Shown here one piece after another: positions 24,504-34,600 of a DNA stretch of 64,000 nt (its first letter is position 1; every line of letters starts with the position of its first letter). Under the pieces are notes generated by a model. It was not told where the DNA came from. It did no database searches and saw nothing but the letters and a program-made list of their open reading frames with translations. The position numbers and the translations under genes were made by a program. The stretch is from Liolophura sinensis (lineage: Eukaryota; Mollusca; Polyplacophora; Chitonida; Chitonidae), in assembly GCF_032854445.1 (NCBI RefSeq), contig NC_088303.1:6829501-6893500 (forward strand), read 5' to 3'.

Positions 24504-25816
24504 ATGAACAGCGAGGCTTACAGGTTCAATAGAGAGGCCACTTACAAGGCCGGGGCATTTCATAGTATCCAGACCCACGCAGAGCAGCTCACGCGATTTG
24601 ACATTTACATCTATGGAAAGAAGGCCTTTCCAATCCAGTTCACAGATGTGTTGGCCAAGTACGGGCTGCAACAGATAACCAGCAATGACATTGTTCGGGC
24701 TTGGAACACCAATCCTATGCAATTCTGGCAGAACCAAGTGAACTTCGCGGTCTGGTGCGCAACCACGGGCTGTGGCGTCTCTGTAAAAGACCATCTTCTC
24801 GCCCCGGCCAAACAGATAAGGGCCCTGTACACGTTCCATGTGTATTACCAAGTTAGGCGGATCTTGGAAGAGATCCAGGCCCCCCTGCCGCAAGACGGAG
24901 CGTGGGCGGCATTCATAAACCCCCACGACGAGAGGGCCTATGAGAGGATTTGTAGGGAATTCCGCGTAGATAAGCACACAGGCTGGAGGCGCAGGGGGGG
25001 GGGGGGGGGGGGTAAATCACGGCCTCAGAGTGGCATATTACTATATCACCAGAACGGGCTACAGCCCCATTGGCGATGGGACCTTCGATCCGAGAAGGAT
25101 GTTGTTCTCTAGAAAGCCTACAGCGCTCCACGTCGACTACATCGAACAGGACGCCGAGGAGGCTTAGGCGTCGTTTATTGCGGACAAATCCCAAGGACTC
25201 ACGCAGCCGGGCGTAGAGCGCCTAAACGATTCCATCCGGACATACGTGTGGGCTATTCTAGGCACTCAAGCGCAAACAAGGGCGCGTATTCTAGACACGG
25301 GCACAGCCTTCGACGCGCAAAAACAGTTTGCCGCGAACGTTGAAGACGCTATTTCCTCTCCGATCGACCTTCCGTCTGCTATCAAACGCTACCAGGACGT
25401 GCTACAGTATGCCGGGAGCGCTGTAGACTTTGTGTATGACATAGGCCTATATATGGCCCCCAGCGACATGCCTCTGCAGATCGGCCATGTGGCGAACTAC
25501 AACAACAAAATCGTCGTGGCCACAGAGGACCAGAAGCTAGGCGCCAATGAGGGTGTGAATGCTAAAGTGCCGCCCACTTTGCACAAGCGTGCACCTTCCC
25601 ACGGGATCGTTAAGCCAAAAGAAAGCGTCCCACCACCCACCGCCGCACCTTCCCACGGGATGGTTGAGCCACAAGAAAGCGTCTCACCACCCACCGCGCG
25701 CGTTCCTACCGCAGAACCCGTATTTCCAAAGGAAAAGAATCACGATGCGTACCAAGACAGCCATCGTCGTCGCTGGGGTTGGTATCGGCTTACTGCTGCT
25801 GTGGACTATGAGTTAA
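24504..25816 (+). pseudogene. Polinton protein C, large conserved virion-type protein, broken
   Basis: It starts at an ATG at 24504 (MNSEAYRFNREATYKAGAF). The first 165 residues are intact and include FWQNQVNFAVWCATTGCG and FHVYYQVRRILEEIQAP. A run of 19 G (24994-25012) then shifts the frame. The continuation reads VAYYYITRTGYSPIGDG, meets a TAG at 25165-25167, and goes on as ERLNDSIRTYVWAILGTQ and VDFVYDIGLYMAPSDM. A Pro-rich tail has two ~50 bp repeats (PSHGIVKPKES/PSHGMVEPQES). After a second shift near 25740 it ends in a membrane helix (IVVAGVGIGLLLLW). Its place beside capsid genes suggests a structural or membrane-anchored virion protein. I cannot name a function. Confidence 0.65.
24994..25012. 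repeat. Homopolymer G19
   Basis: It lies inside protein C in the coding sense, and the reading frame changes across it. Confidence 0.95.
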
Positions 25817-27125
25817 ATAATTGCAAACAGCCACGAGCATTAGGCCACCTACTGCGACGAGTAGAGCCCAGGCACTATCGGCCAGTCACCCAGACGCTTT
25901 CCCGAGAAGGTTGAGTAGCCAGGACACAATACTGCCAATAATACCCGGAATAGCAGCGGCAGGCTTCCCAGCCAGCTAGCCAAGGGCGCGCGCCAGGGAC
26001 TGGAGATGCTTTTTCACCCATTCTTTAAGAACACGCCCGTCGGATGGAGGTGGTGTTGGCTGGATGCCCCCGCCGGACCCGCCAGTCAGCGCCAACTTTA
26101 TTGCTAGCCCCAGTGTCGAGATCGCCATCCCAGTTGCCTTGAGAGTGGAGACCACGGCTATTCCCTGCTCCCGGAAAAGGTGCGGACGCGCTCGGCCAGA
26201 GTGGTATCCTTGTGTAGGATGCGATCGATCGTCTCCTTAATGCGGTGTATTTGCGTGCGCAGGGCTTCGGCTGTTAAAGAGGCTGCTTCGAGCCGGGCCA
26301 CCCTCTCGTCCTCGAGATTCCTTATCCGGTCTTCGATCCGGCTCCGAGAGAATTCACCAGGGACCTCCACCAACTTGTGTTTTTGTTTTGCGATGTACTT
26401 ATCGAGACTTGACAGCTTGGCGAGGTTATTCGCGTGTTCGCCTTCCGAGGTCTGCAGTGCCTTGTTAAGTTCTCGTATGGGAAGAGGAAGGTCGGGAATC
26501 TCTTGTACGGGAAGGGGAGGGTCGTTCATCGTTTCAAGAACCCGCCCGACCTCACTATCCACCAAGCTTGTTTCCAGTGTGTGGAGTGCATCAGCGGCCT
26601 TTTTGGCTGCTTGGTTTAAACCCTTCAGCTCCATGGTATCTGCCTCGGCGGCCGCGGCACCGATTTCTCCAGGGCTGGGACTGCTACCGGATGCAACGAT
26701 GGCTGTTTGCTTCTTGTCCAGTCTATAAAGCCCAGCCCCCTCCCCCAAAAAAACATCATCACTCCCCCCCCCCCCTTCATTGGCGACTGTTGAGAGGGCT
26801 AGCAGTCTACCTGTTCGTTTGTTGATGATGTCCAGATCGGGGTGGGCCACGAGTCGCAGACGCCCTTGGACAACCTCAAACTTCGTGTAATGGCGAAAGA
26901 GGGGGTAAGGCTGGGATCCGCCTTCGCCAAGGCAATGTAATAATCATCCACGGCGGCCTGCGTCAGCTCTTGTTGAAGGTTTCTGGCGGCCGCACCCCCG
27001 CTTTGTTGCTCGGGAACATAATCACCTCCAAGGAGAGGGGTCTGCTCGTCGTCGATGTTGTTCTCCTCTCTGGCATCGTCTTGGGCGTTGTCGAACGTCC
27101 GATTATCAAAGTCAAAGTTTGCCAT
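25790..27125 (-). pseudogene. Polinton protein D: coiled-coil protein with hydrophobic C-terminus, broken
   Basis: It starts at an ATG at 27125 (MANFDFDNRTFDNAQDD). The acidic head ends at a frameshift near 26905-26915, after which it reads FEVVQGRLRLVAHPDLDI. A Gly run from a C12 tract (26764-26775) stays in frame. A long charged heptad-like region follows (KYIAKQKHKLVEVPGEF to LRTQIHRIKETIDRIL), consistent with a coiled coil. A stop near 26158 is bypassed in another frame. The C-terminal part is hydrophobic (AAAIPGIIGSIVSWLLNLLG) and has two more stops. The gene overlaps the end of protein C tail to tail by 27 bp and starts 44 bp from the divergent capsid gene. Function unknown; a scaffold or virion membrane role is possible. 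Confidence 0.6.
26764..26775. repeat. Homopolymer C12 (poly-G in coding sense)
   Basis: It lies in protein D, where it encodes a Gly run, and is the third such tract within 4 kb. Confidence 0.95.
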
Positions 27126-27169
27126 AATCCTGGTATTGAACATTGCAAGGTATACCTTCAATACACACA
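27126..27169. promoter_or_regulatory. Divergent intergenic gap between protein D and capsid gene
   Basis: Only 44 bp separate the ATG of protein D (minus) from the ATG of the capsid gene (plus). It contains a short AT-rich piece around caaggtataccttc, a small palindrome. A shared bidirectional promoter is inferred from geometry alone. Confidence 0.3.
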
Positions 27170-28436
27170 ATGGATGCATACGGACGCAGGCTAAACCCTT
27201 TCAGAACACTCCGTAAGCCTTGGGAGGTACAAGGTGTACGGCAGTCCTTGGTCGTCACCAACAACCCGAGTACGATCGACCAGAATCAGCAACTCTTGGT
27301 CCGCTTCCCCAACCTCGGCCCAAATGACGTCATTGTGCCCGGTACCGTGCGCTTGGCCTTCTCTATCACGATCAATTCAAAAGACTCGAACGCCACAGTG
27401 GTCGGGAATCTCGGACGCGCAGTAGTCAAGAAAACCACGTTCAGAGTCCATCGACGACTCTGATGTTTTTCATTGCTACGGCGACTTATGGCTGACCAAA
27501 AACGAACGGAGGAATGCGGCCTACCAAGGCATCGGCAGCGAAAACATGCTTAAACTTCGAGTCGGAGCGGAGGACGCAAGTACCGACGATGCTGGAGAAA
27601 AAGCCATCGCTCGAGCCTTTGGCAGCCGGTTCCACATCCTGCTAGATATTGAGCTTCTAGACAGCCACATGCCATTCTACCAGAGTGCCTTGGCCGACAG
27701 ACTGGAGTACGAACTGACATTCAACGATTACAGCCGGGTCATCCAGAAAACAGGCGATGACGACGCGACTTACACCATCGACAACATCAGCCTGGAGTTC
27801 GATATTGTCACCGAAGAGGAGCTCGCTAGACAGATACGCACCCAGTTTGCCGGGGGCGTCTCCACTCTGTATGATCGCGTCCTCCGCCACCGAAAGTTTG
27901 TGAAGGACAAGTCTGGTACTCCCTGGAACATAAACCTGAATACGCCCGCGAGATCAATGAAGGGCATACTCATGCTGTTCGAGACTAAAAAAATCCCGTG
28001 GGAGAGGAGGTCGGAATCCTTCTACAACCCGAAGATCACCAAAGTAGAAGTCACAATAGAAGGGGCCCCCAATCAGCTGTACAGCCAAGGCATGCGGGCG
28101 TACCAGCAATGGGGCGAGGTCCAGAGGTTCTTCGCCAGCTCACCCCTTAAGAAGCGGGACCCTGAGGTGGCTAGTGTCGTAAAAGACTTAGGCCTGGCAG
28201 GCGTCTCCCTGGAAGAGTTCTTGACGCACAAGCACGTCCTCTGGCTTGACCTTCGGCCAAGTGACGATGACGAGCTGCATGGCAGTGGGAGGCGCGTTCT
28301 AAACACCAGCGAGGGAATTACGATACAGGTGACAAAAGAGAGAGAAGCTCCCCGCGTGTTGAACGTATATCTCTATGTTATCATGGACGCAAAGCTGCAC
28401 ATCGAGAATGGTAGATTCGTTAGTGCGCTTTATTGA
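27170..28436 (+). pseudogene. Polinton major capsid protein (double jelly-roll type), one frameshift
   Basis: It starts at an ATG at 27170 (MDAYGRRLNPFRTLRKPW) and would be about 422 residues, within the usual range for these proteins. The N-terminal part contains QQLLVRFPNLGPNDVIVPG. Between about 27425 and 27462 the frame shifts once (total length is 1 modulo 3) and continues with YGDLWLTKNERRNAAYQGI, FHILLDIELLDSHMPFYQSA and LEYELTFNDYSRVI. The C-terminal half is uninterrupted, with NLYSQ-type loops, VLWLDLRPSDDDELHGSGR and a final VLNVYLYVIMDAKL. Assignment as capsid rests on similarity to the Polinton capsid family as I know it and on position just before the ATPase. A single shift could be a real lesion or a sequencing error. 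Confidence 0.8.
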
Positions 28437-29022
28437 TGACGCCCACTGCGCGATTATCTGTGGGCAGACGAACTGCGTCAAAACAGTCTTCGTGCAGGAC
28501 CTGCTTGAGGGCCCTTTCCGCGGTTTCTTTCATCACATTGTGATCCTGTGCCCCACTCTTAAGCATAACAAGGCGTACCGGCGGTCATGGATACTGTCTG
28601 ACCCTGATATCTATTATTTTGATCCCGGCGAGCGGCTCAACGAATGCCTGAGAGCTTTCTACAGATTGTTCAAGGGGGAGCCCACCCTATACATGATCGA
28701 TAATTCTAGCGCTTTGGGGGCGATGAAGAAGAAACAAAAAATGCTGTCATTCATGGCTTTCTCGGGCCGTCATGCAAAGCAAAGCGTCTTGGTCCTTGCT
28801 CAGAAATACAACGCCGTCCTCAGAGACTTTCACGAGCAGACAAGGTGGGTGGCTTTATTCAACTGCAAAGATCGGCACTCGTTCAACGAATGCCTGGAGG
28901 AGAACCACATCATCGAGGCCGAGAGTGAAAAGGCAGAGGTTCGACAGTAGCTAAATAACAATCCGCATTCTAAGCTCCTGCTAATGACTGATACGCCCGC
29001 CACATCTAAGATTATATATTAG
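28408..29022 (+). pseudogene. Polinton A32/FtsK-like packaging ATPase, nonsense and motif mutations
   Basis: This ATPase would power genome packaging into capsids. It starts at an ATG at 28408, overlapping the end of the capsid gene by 29 bp in another frame. The P-loop reads CGQTNCVKTVF. The Gly expected just before the Lys of a Walker A motif is Val. The Walker B strand reads PTLYMIDNSSA, with Asn where a second acidic residue is expected. An arginine-finger-like LSFMAFSGRHAKQSV and a KYNAVLRDFHEQTRWV segment follow. A TAG at 28948-28950 truncates it, but coding-like sequence (SKLLLMTDTPATSKI) continues in frame to a second stop at 29020-29022. The catalytic changes and the stop indicate an inactive copy. 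Confidence 0.85.
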
Positions 29023-29047
29023 ACGTAGGAGCCCCTACGTATTAAGC
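29011..29047 (+). promoter_or_regulatory. TATA-like box and 7 bp palindrome before 29048 gene
   Basis: An AT run (attatatatt, 29011-29020) is followed by the inverted repeat ACGTAGG/CCTACGT (29023-29029 and 29034-29040), and the next ATG is at 29048. This is one of the few real gaps in the packed right half, so a promoter for the following three-gene cluster is plausible. No experimental signal can be seen in sequence. Confidence 0.35.
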
Positions 29048-29623
29048 ATGGACACCGACGAGCTTATAGACGAAACTCTGGGTGCAGAGGAGGAGCCCGG
29101 CCCCAGCCAACAGCCTGACCCCAGCCAACATGCACGGCAGCTCAGGGATAGGCTGGCGGCACTTGCGGTGGGTGGGCAGGTCAAGCCATATCTTGGAAAA
29201 GATGTAACAGCCGCTGAGATCGACCCCAAGAGCGACGAAGACGTTGAAAGGCTGCTCTCCCGGTACGAGGCTAAGCTCGGTGCGCGGATGGTTAACGGTC
29301 TCGGAGGTATATTCTTGAGATCATATGTAAGGGCGGCCAGCTTGCGCCTACCAATCTCACCCGAGAATCGACCAAAGCTCATGGCACAGCTATCCACCGA
29401 CCCATTTGTTGAACAGGCGCTTAGCAGTGCTAGCTGCTGGCTATACTACTGCTATGGTAAGTACTTAGCACCGTTAACCATGGCGCTGACCACTACTGAG
29501 CACTGCTCATTTCAACACCACTGCTGTCCTAGAAATGAGCCGTATGATCCAGAGGAACATGAGTACAACGAACCCGGAAGGCCCGAAGGAAGTGGAGGGG
29601 TTGACAGCAGATTCTACGAATGA
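29048..29623 (+). CDS. Polinton acidic protein, function unknown
   Basis: An unbroken frame of 191 residues from an ATG at 29048 (MDTDELIDETLGAEEEPGP). A disordered acidic head has two QPDPSQ-type repeats. A helical core follows (VERLLSRYEAKLGARMVNGL; LPISPENRPKLMAQL), with a Tyr/Cys-rich segment SASCWLYYCYGKYLAPL and a His/Cys cluster EHCSFQHHCC near the end that could bind metal. I know such proteins from Polinton elements but no function. The last 65 bp overlap the start of the next gene. Confidence 0.6.
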   Translation: MDTDELIDETLGAEEEPGPSQQPDPSQHARQLRDRLAALAVGGQVKPYLGKDVTAAEIDPKSDEDVERLLSRYEAKLGARMVNGLGGIFLRSYVRAASLRLPISPENRPKLMAQLSTDPFVEQALSSASCWLYYCYGKYLAPLTMALTTTEHCSFQHHCCPRNEPYDPEEHEYNEPGRPEGSGGVDSRFYE

Positions 29624-30020
29624 CGGCCCTGCGAAGAATCCCCAAAAAGTCGCTGCGGGTCGACCGGGTGCTGCAGCGAGAAAGGCCAAGGCTGAAAAGC
29701 TCAAGGACGAACTTCGCGAGGCAAAGGCTGCTTTGCTTGGCGCAGCTGATTCAACCAAGAAACAGCCGATGGAACCAGATTCTACGAAGAAACAGCCGAA
29801 GAAACCGGATTCTACGAAGGCACCCGACTGGAGGGCGCCCCTGGCGTTATTAGGCGTTAGCAGCCTTACAGTGCTAGTGTTGCTACGCGTGTGGCGCAGC
29901 CGATATACAGTACGAGGTGCAGGTATTACGCCGCATGGAGCGCCGCAAGAAAAGAATCTCCATTTGAATATACGTCGCGACCCTTTCTATATAGAGCAGC
30001 ATGTCTTCTCCACCCAGTGA
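29559..30020 (+). CDS. Polinton small basic membrane protein
   Basis: An unbroken frame. I chose the ATG at 29559 (MSTTNPEGPKEVEG), because an upstream in-frame ATG at 29535 lies deeper in the overlap with the previous gene. It is a Lys/Ala/Glu-rich, probably helical N-terminal region with three DSTKK-type repeats, followed by one predicted transmembrane segment (APLALLGVSSLTVLVLLRVW) and a basic tail. A type of virion or host-membrane protein is possible; function unknown. Its end overlaps the next ATG by 20 bp. Confidence 0.55.
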   Translation: MSTTNPEGPKEVEGLTADSTNDGPAKNPQKVAAGRPGAAARKAKAEKLKDELREAKAALLGAADSTKKQPMEPDSTKKQPKKPDSTKAPDWRAPLALLGVSSLTVLVLLRVWRSRYTVRGAGITPHGAPQEKNLHLNIRRDPFYIEQHVFSTQ

Positions 30021-30540
30021 CGGAAAAGTGCTAGTCAACGCGTTCTACCACGCCCCTGTGGTCTCTCTCCTGGCTACTGGGTACGCTCGTCTCGGCCAGA
30101 TGTTCCTGAAAGGAGCCCTCTCGAAGCTGGACTTAACACCCCGTGACGTCGGCATGGTCATTGCAGATGTAGGCCTAGCCATGTTTGCGGGGAGCAGCTA
30201 TATGTTTTCGATGCTGAGGAGTTCCGGTGTCGACGAAGAACGGAGGCGCCATGACCGCGCTGTAGAGCAGCTCCAAGCCGCCCAGGAAAAATGGGCCCGA
30301 AAGCGCACTGAGCGCTTGGACTGGATCAACGATGAACTCCGCCGCTAGGGCCACGCTACCCATACGTTCCGGGATGTCGACGCTGCAATCCGCGAGTATT
30401 CTGGGGTCACGGGCAAAACTCTTACACGCGATTTCTATGTGCCTAGTGAAGATCAAAAACACCGCGAGATGACCTTCGTCATCCTGGGAATGTGTGTGGT
30501 TGGGGTTGTGAGTTACGGAATCGCAAAACTCACCAAGTAA
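30001..30540 (+). pseudogene. Polinton two-membrane-segment protein with internal TAG
   Basis: It starts at an ATG at 30001 (MSSPPSDGKVLVNAFYHAP). The first part has a hydrophobic stretch (VGMVIADVGLAMFAGSSYMF) and a charged coiled-coil-like helix (RHDRAVEQLQAAQEKWARK). A TAG at 30346-30348 interrupts it. The same frame then continues with FRDVDAAIREYSGVTGKTL and a second membrane segment (TFVILGMCVVGVVSYGIA) to a TAA at 30538-30540. Continuity across the stop shows a single-base nonsense change, probably CAG to TAG. Function unknown. Confidence 0.6.
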
Positions 30541-30676
30541 TCCGAACTGACTGTGCCGGACTCACCATCGAGCTCCTCGCCGGGCACGATCTTAGAAGTG
30601 AGGTGGTTCTGCGCGGGACGGTTAACATCTTTTTCTTCGCAAATCTGTTAGAGGGCTGCTAGAATACCTTGATGAC
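30541..30676. other. Short gap before the integrase
   Basis: 136 bp without a recognisable frame. The rest of the integrase promoter region would lie here. No clear box is seen. Confidence 0.4.
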
Positions 30677-31667
30677 ATGGCTAGTAAAGTGTCTGCTCGC
30701 CTGGCAAATATCTACTACAGTCCTTGTGGGTACTGGAAGGGCCGCGCGTCATCCAGAAGCTTGCCTCTGCAGCTAAAGTCTCCGAAGATGTGGTCCGGGC
30801 CTGGCTGAAAAAGCAGGCTATCTAGCAGATATACCTGCCTTGTCCCCGAAAAATACCGATGCCTATGTTCGATGTTTCCACGCCGAATGACATCCACCAA
30901 GCCGATCTTCTATTTCTACCACATGATCGGCGAGGCCGGAAGCTGTACAAGTACGCGCTGACAGTTGTTGATGTCGCTTCTCGCTACAAGGAGGCGGAAC
31001 CTCTGGCTACTAAAGATTCCAAAGAAGTCGCTGATGCTCTCTCTGGCATTTAGAAGAGGGGACCCCTTCGATGGCCGAAGCTTCTCCCAGTTGACCCTGG
31101 GCGCGAGTTTATGGGTGCGTTGAGCCAACTGCTGGCCAAACACGATGTCACAGTCCGCCGAGGCCGCGTGGTTATCCACCGAGACCAAGGCATACCGTAC
31201 TCTGGCTGAGCGGCCTACGCCCAGGAGATGCGCCTCCCTCCCGAACACCGGTCTACTGAATGGGTGGCCCGGCTGCCCTCTGTTGTGGCCGCTCTGAATA
31301 ACGAGACAACGAGACTGATCGGTAAAAAGCCGAAAGACGCCATCAAGGCAAAAGGGTTGCCCCATAAGCCTTCCTCGGCGGTTCCAGGTCGTCCCGTAGG
31401 ACTTAATAAGCAGAAGATACCCGAGGGAGTTGGCTTCGTTATCTCTATCAGCCTGGAGAGCTGGAGGGCGGCCGCCGTCGCGCGACTGATCCTGTCTGGT
31501 CTCTAGAGATATATCGGCTTGGGCGCTCTGTCACAAAGCCTAATGGACCCGTGCTGTACTATCTAAACGATGCGTTGGATGGCCCGCGACGGGGATTCGA
31601 TCGTGAGGAGTTGCTTATAGTGCCTCCCGATCCTCAGCTTCCCCCGTATGGGGTTCTACGGCGCTAG
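30677..31667 (+). pseudogene. Polinton rve-family integrase, heavily damaged
   Basis: This DDE integrase would insert the element into host DNA. It starts at an ATG at 30677 (MASKVSARLANIYYSP). A frameshift lies near 30735. Then come KVSEDVVRAWLKKQAI, a TAG near 30823, and the core DIHQADLLFLPHDRRGRKLY with Asp in ADLLF, then ALTVVDVASRYKEAEP. A second TAG (31051-31053) precedes VDPGREFMGALSQLLAKHD, which carries the second Asp. After RGRVVIHRDQGI the frame collapses: RTLAER is read only in another frame, the segment that should hold the catalytic Glu is missing, and a TGA follows. The C-terminal part (AYAQEMRLPPEHRSTEWVAR; KPSSAVPGRPVGL) shifts again near 31440 and ends at 31667. It is catalytically dead. 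Confidence 0.85.
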
Positions 31668-31692
31668 TAGTTCATGGATGTTCATTCCTGCG

Positions 31693-34600
31693 TCAAGGAG
31701 GCGCATTTCTATGGCCATAAGCCAAGGTGTGGACACCATCTTCGGCGATCCTGCGTTTACTATCGAAGGGGGACAGTGAGATCTTATTCAGGTGCTGCCC
31801 ATAGATATGGTGGCGCTCTGATCGCAGCACGTCCATACCGTGAAGGAAGATCTTTTTCTCGAAGAGTACCTCTTTGTACTGCTTATGGCGGATGCGCTTT
31901 TCCACAACTCCCTTTTTCACGCCCTTGGCCTACTTAATGTTGGCTCCACCTGCCTCCAAAATGGAGTACATCTTGGGGCGCAGACCAATGTATTCGGCGA
32001 TCTGCCGCCCCCCACACTCGTCCTTCATTTTCCCCAAGACGTTCATATTTGCTACGCTGTGCAGTGAGTGGTCTTGTGGGTAATCTGAGGTATCGTACAG
32101 GTTTGCATTCTCAGCCATATCCCTATAAACATCCTCAGTCTGAATCTCGAGTAGCAGACTATCCGTGTCAGTGTAGAGGAGCTGGCAGCGCTCTCCGTAC
32201 TGGGCCTTCATGTGGTTGTAGTAGAAGTCGTACATCAGGTGCTTGGAGAGATCTAGAATGCTCATGCCCACGTAGATAGGTCGGTTTAGGACTGGACGGG
32301 TCTTGTGCATCTGAATCGCTGCGAGGTCAACATCAAATATGTTTGCCCGTGCGAAGCTCGGGCTGGCTATCAAGCATCGGAGCTTGTCGTCTTCTCCAGA
32401 GCGTACCAGCTTGACGTCCACACGCTTCCGAAGGTTCTCCATGGATTTTCCGAAGACTGAGTTGTTCTTTAGCTTGTACAGGTCCTTCTCGAATTTACTC
32501 GTGGCCGTTTTTCGGACCTCGGTGTTCATCCTGAATCCCAGGGTCCGGTGAACCTTTGTTAGGCGCATTCCCAGAGATAGATACAGCTGTAGGTTCCAGT
32601 AGTGCAGGACGTACAGTTCCTTGTTGCGGAGGTTGGGGACTAGCTTTTCGACCTCGGTAGGCGCTTTCTTGCCGAGAAGGCCGTGCTGATAGTCTGTCAT
32701 CCACTCCTTCTGGACCACCAGACGCTCCGGGGCTAATGGGTAGCCGTTATGTGCGTTATGTAGGCCGGCCGGATACTCTAGGTCGATCTCGAGGATGTAA
32801 CTGGAAGGACTGTCTTGGGGGTGGGGAGCAATCGTTTTGCCGAGACGCTGCGCGCCATCTACACACTGGAAGCCGCCCGTTTGAAGGAACTGACTCATAG
32901 CCCAGCCATATAGATTATTGGCGTCAAGGTATTGGATGTAGCTGTTTGGACTTTCTGGGTTGTATCCCTCCACCTGCGGATTATTGGCTTTGGCGTGTCG
33001 CTTACTTACCATGGAGATTCCTCTTCGCAACCCCTTCTCAACGAGGATATGTTGGTCATAGTCCATCAACAGCTCCGGCTCTACCCCGGTCTTCTTGAAC
33101 ACCGCATCCCACGAGAGACCTGGGCTCGTAAAGTAGTGAGCGGGGTCCAATCCATACTGCCGTAAACAAGTCTTCCGGAAGGCCTCAAACACATCAGCCA
33201 ACAGGAGCACGTCTGTACGGCAGTAAAGGTCTGTGTAGTCTCCCAGATTGGTGCAGTCAAATACCTTCCATACCTATTGAGCATGGATGTAGTCCTCATC
33301 GCTAATGCCTGAGAATGCATGAGTAGCTTTCGTTTTTCTTCGGCGGGCTCATACCGGGCTGTGATGTGGAAAGCCTCAGGTTTGTTGGCCTCTACCAGAT
33401 TGTCAAGGGAAGTCGGTAAGAATTGAACGCTGTCGATGAAGCGAAGCTGCCCCAGCGAGAAGGAGATGTACTTTTCCGTGTTGTTGGGGATGCAGGAGAT
33501 GCGGACCTCCGCCTTACCTATGGCTTGCATCAGGAGGTGCCCGTCGTAGCTCCGTAGGTTGTGGAAGACTACTGGCATGGCTGTCTTGAAACCCAGCCGC
33601 AACTTTAGGTTGCATGCGTTATCGGCCGCGCCTCTGTACTTGCCGGTGATATGGCAGTGATCGCTCACAGAATCGGCGCCTAGAGGCTTCTGATACACGT
33701 GGCAGGTTGCGCCATTGTTGTGGGCCTGCCAGTCTTGGAGAGTCATGTTCATGGCTATAGGGTTGGCTAGAACATTTTTGATTTCCTGCTCTTCCTGTTG
33801 GAGAGCTGTGAGGAAGTGTTCCCCTTGCGTTAGGGCCTGTGTATTCCACGGGGCGATTTGTGTGGCCGTCGCAACGCACCACAACATAGCAGTAACTGTA
33901 GGGCTCGTGGTGCTGAATCTTTTAAGTGCTGCTCTCTGTGGGGCTGTGCGGCGGGCCTTCAACCTTTTTGGTCAGAGCCTCGAAGTCGGCATATATGATG
34001 AACGGAGCAGGTAGCTGTTTGTGGTGGTTCTGAAAGGTGAACTTGTTTTCCCCCTGCTGGGGCATTTCCACCCTCACCGCCGTCTGGTCAATCCCTCGGC
34101 ATTCCTGTTTATGCGCCTCGAGCAAGTCCTCCCTTGTGTAGCCGTGTAGACACCGCTCACAGAAGTGTTTACAATGGTGTACCTTACTTTCTTGGAACAG
34201 GAGGCGATTGAGATCTTTTATCCACGTATAATGGAATTTGCCTGCCTTACCAATCAGCAGCAGATTGATTAGGGGCGTGTCGCCGGGCTGCTTGCTGAGA
34301 CGATGCACGATCACACCCTTGTCCCATCCGAACACCTTGATGGCGAGGTCGTTCTTTTCCTCCATTTTAGGGATCTGAGAGATGGGCGTGGGTATGTCGA
34401 TCCCCCCAAAGTCAAGACCATCATTGGTGGGGTACTTTGTTGGTCTCTGAGGGTTTCTGGCAGCTGGAAATAAGGCAGACCGGAGTGCCCCTCGGAGGCA
34501 GTCGTCGTCTTTGTTCTTCACATTGATGACTGCTTTCTTATCGCTCACAGCTGCAGGTAAGGGGATGTAGGACCCGCCTCTCAGTGGCTGATACCTTGCA

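Noticed and set aside
26180-26728. 182-codon plus-strand frame within the Polinton
   Set aside because: It is antisense to the coiled-coil protein D, is Ser/Arg-rich as expected for a shadow frame, and has no homologue that I recognise.
29457-29480. Splice-donor-like GGTAAGTAC inside the 29048 gene
   Set aside because: The reading frame is continuous and protein-like across it, so no intron is needed.
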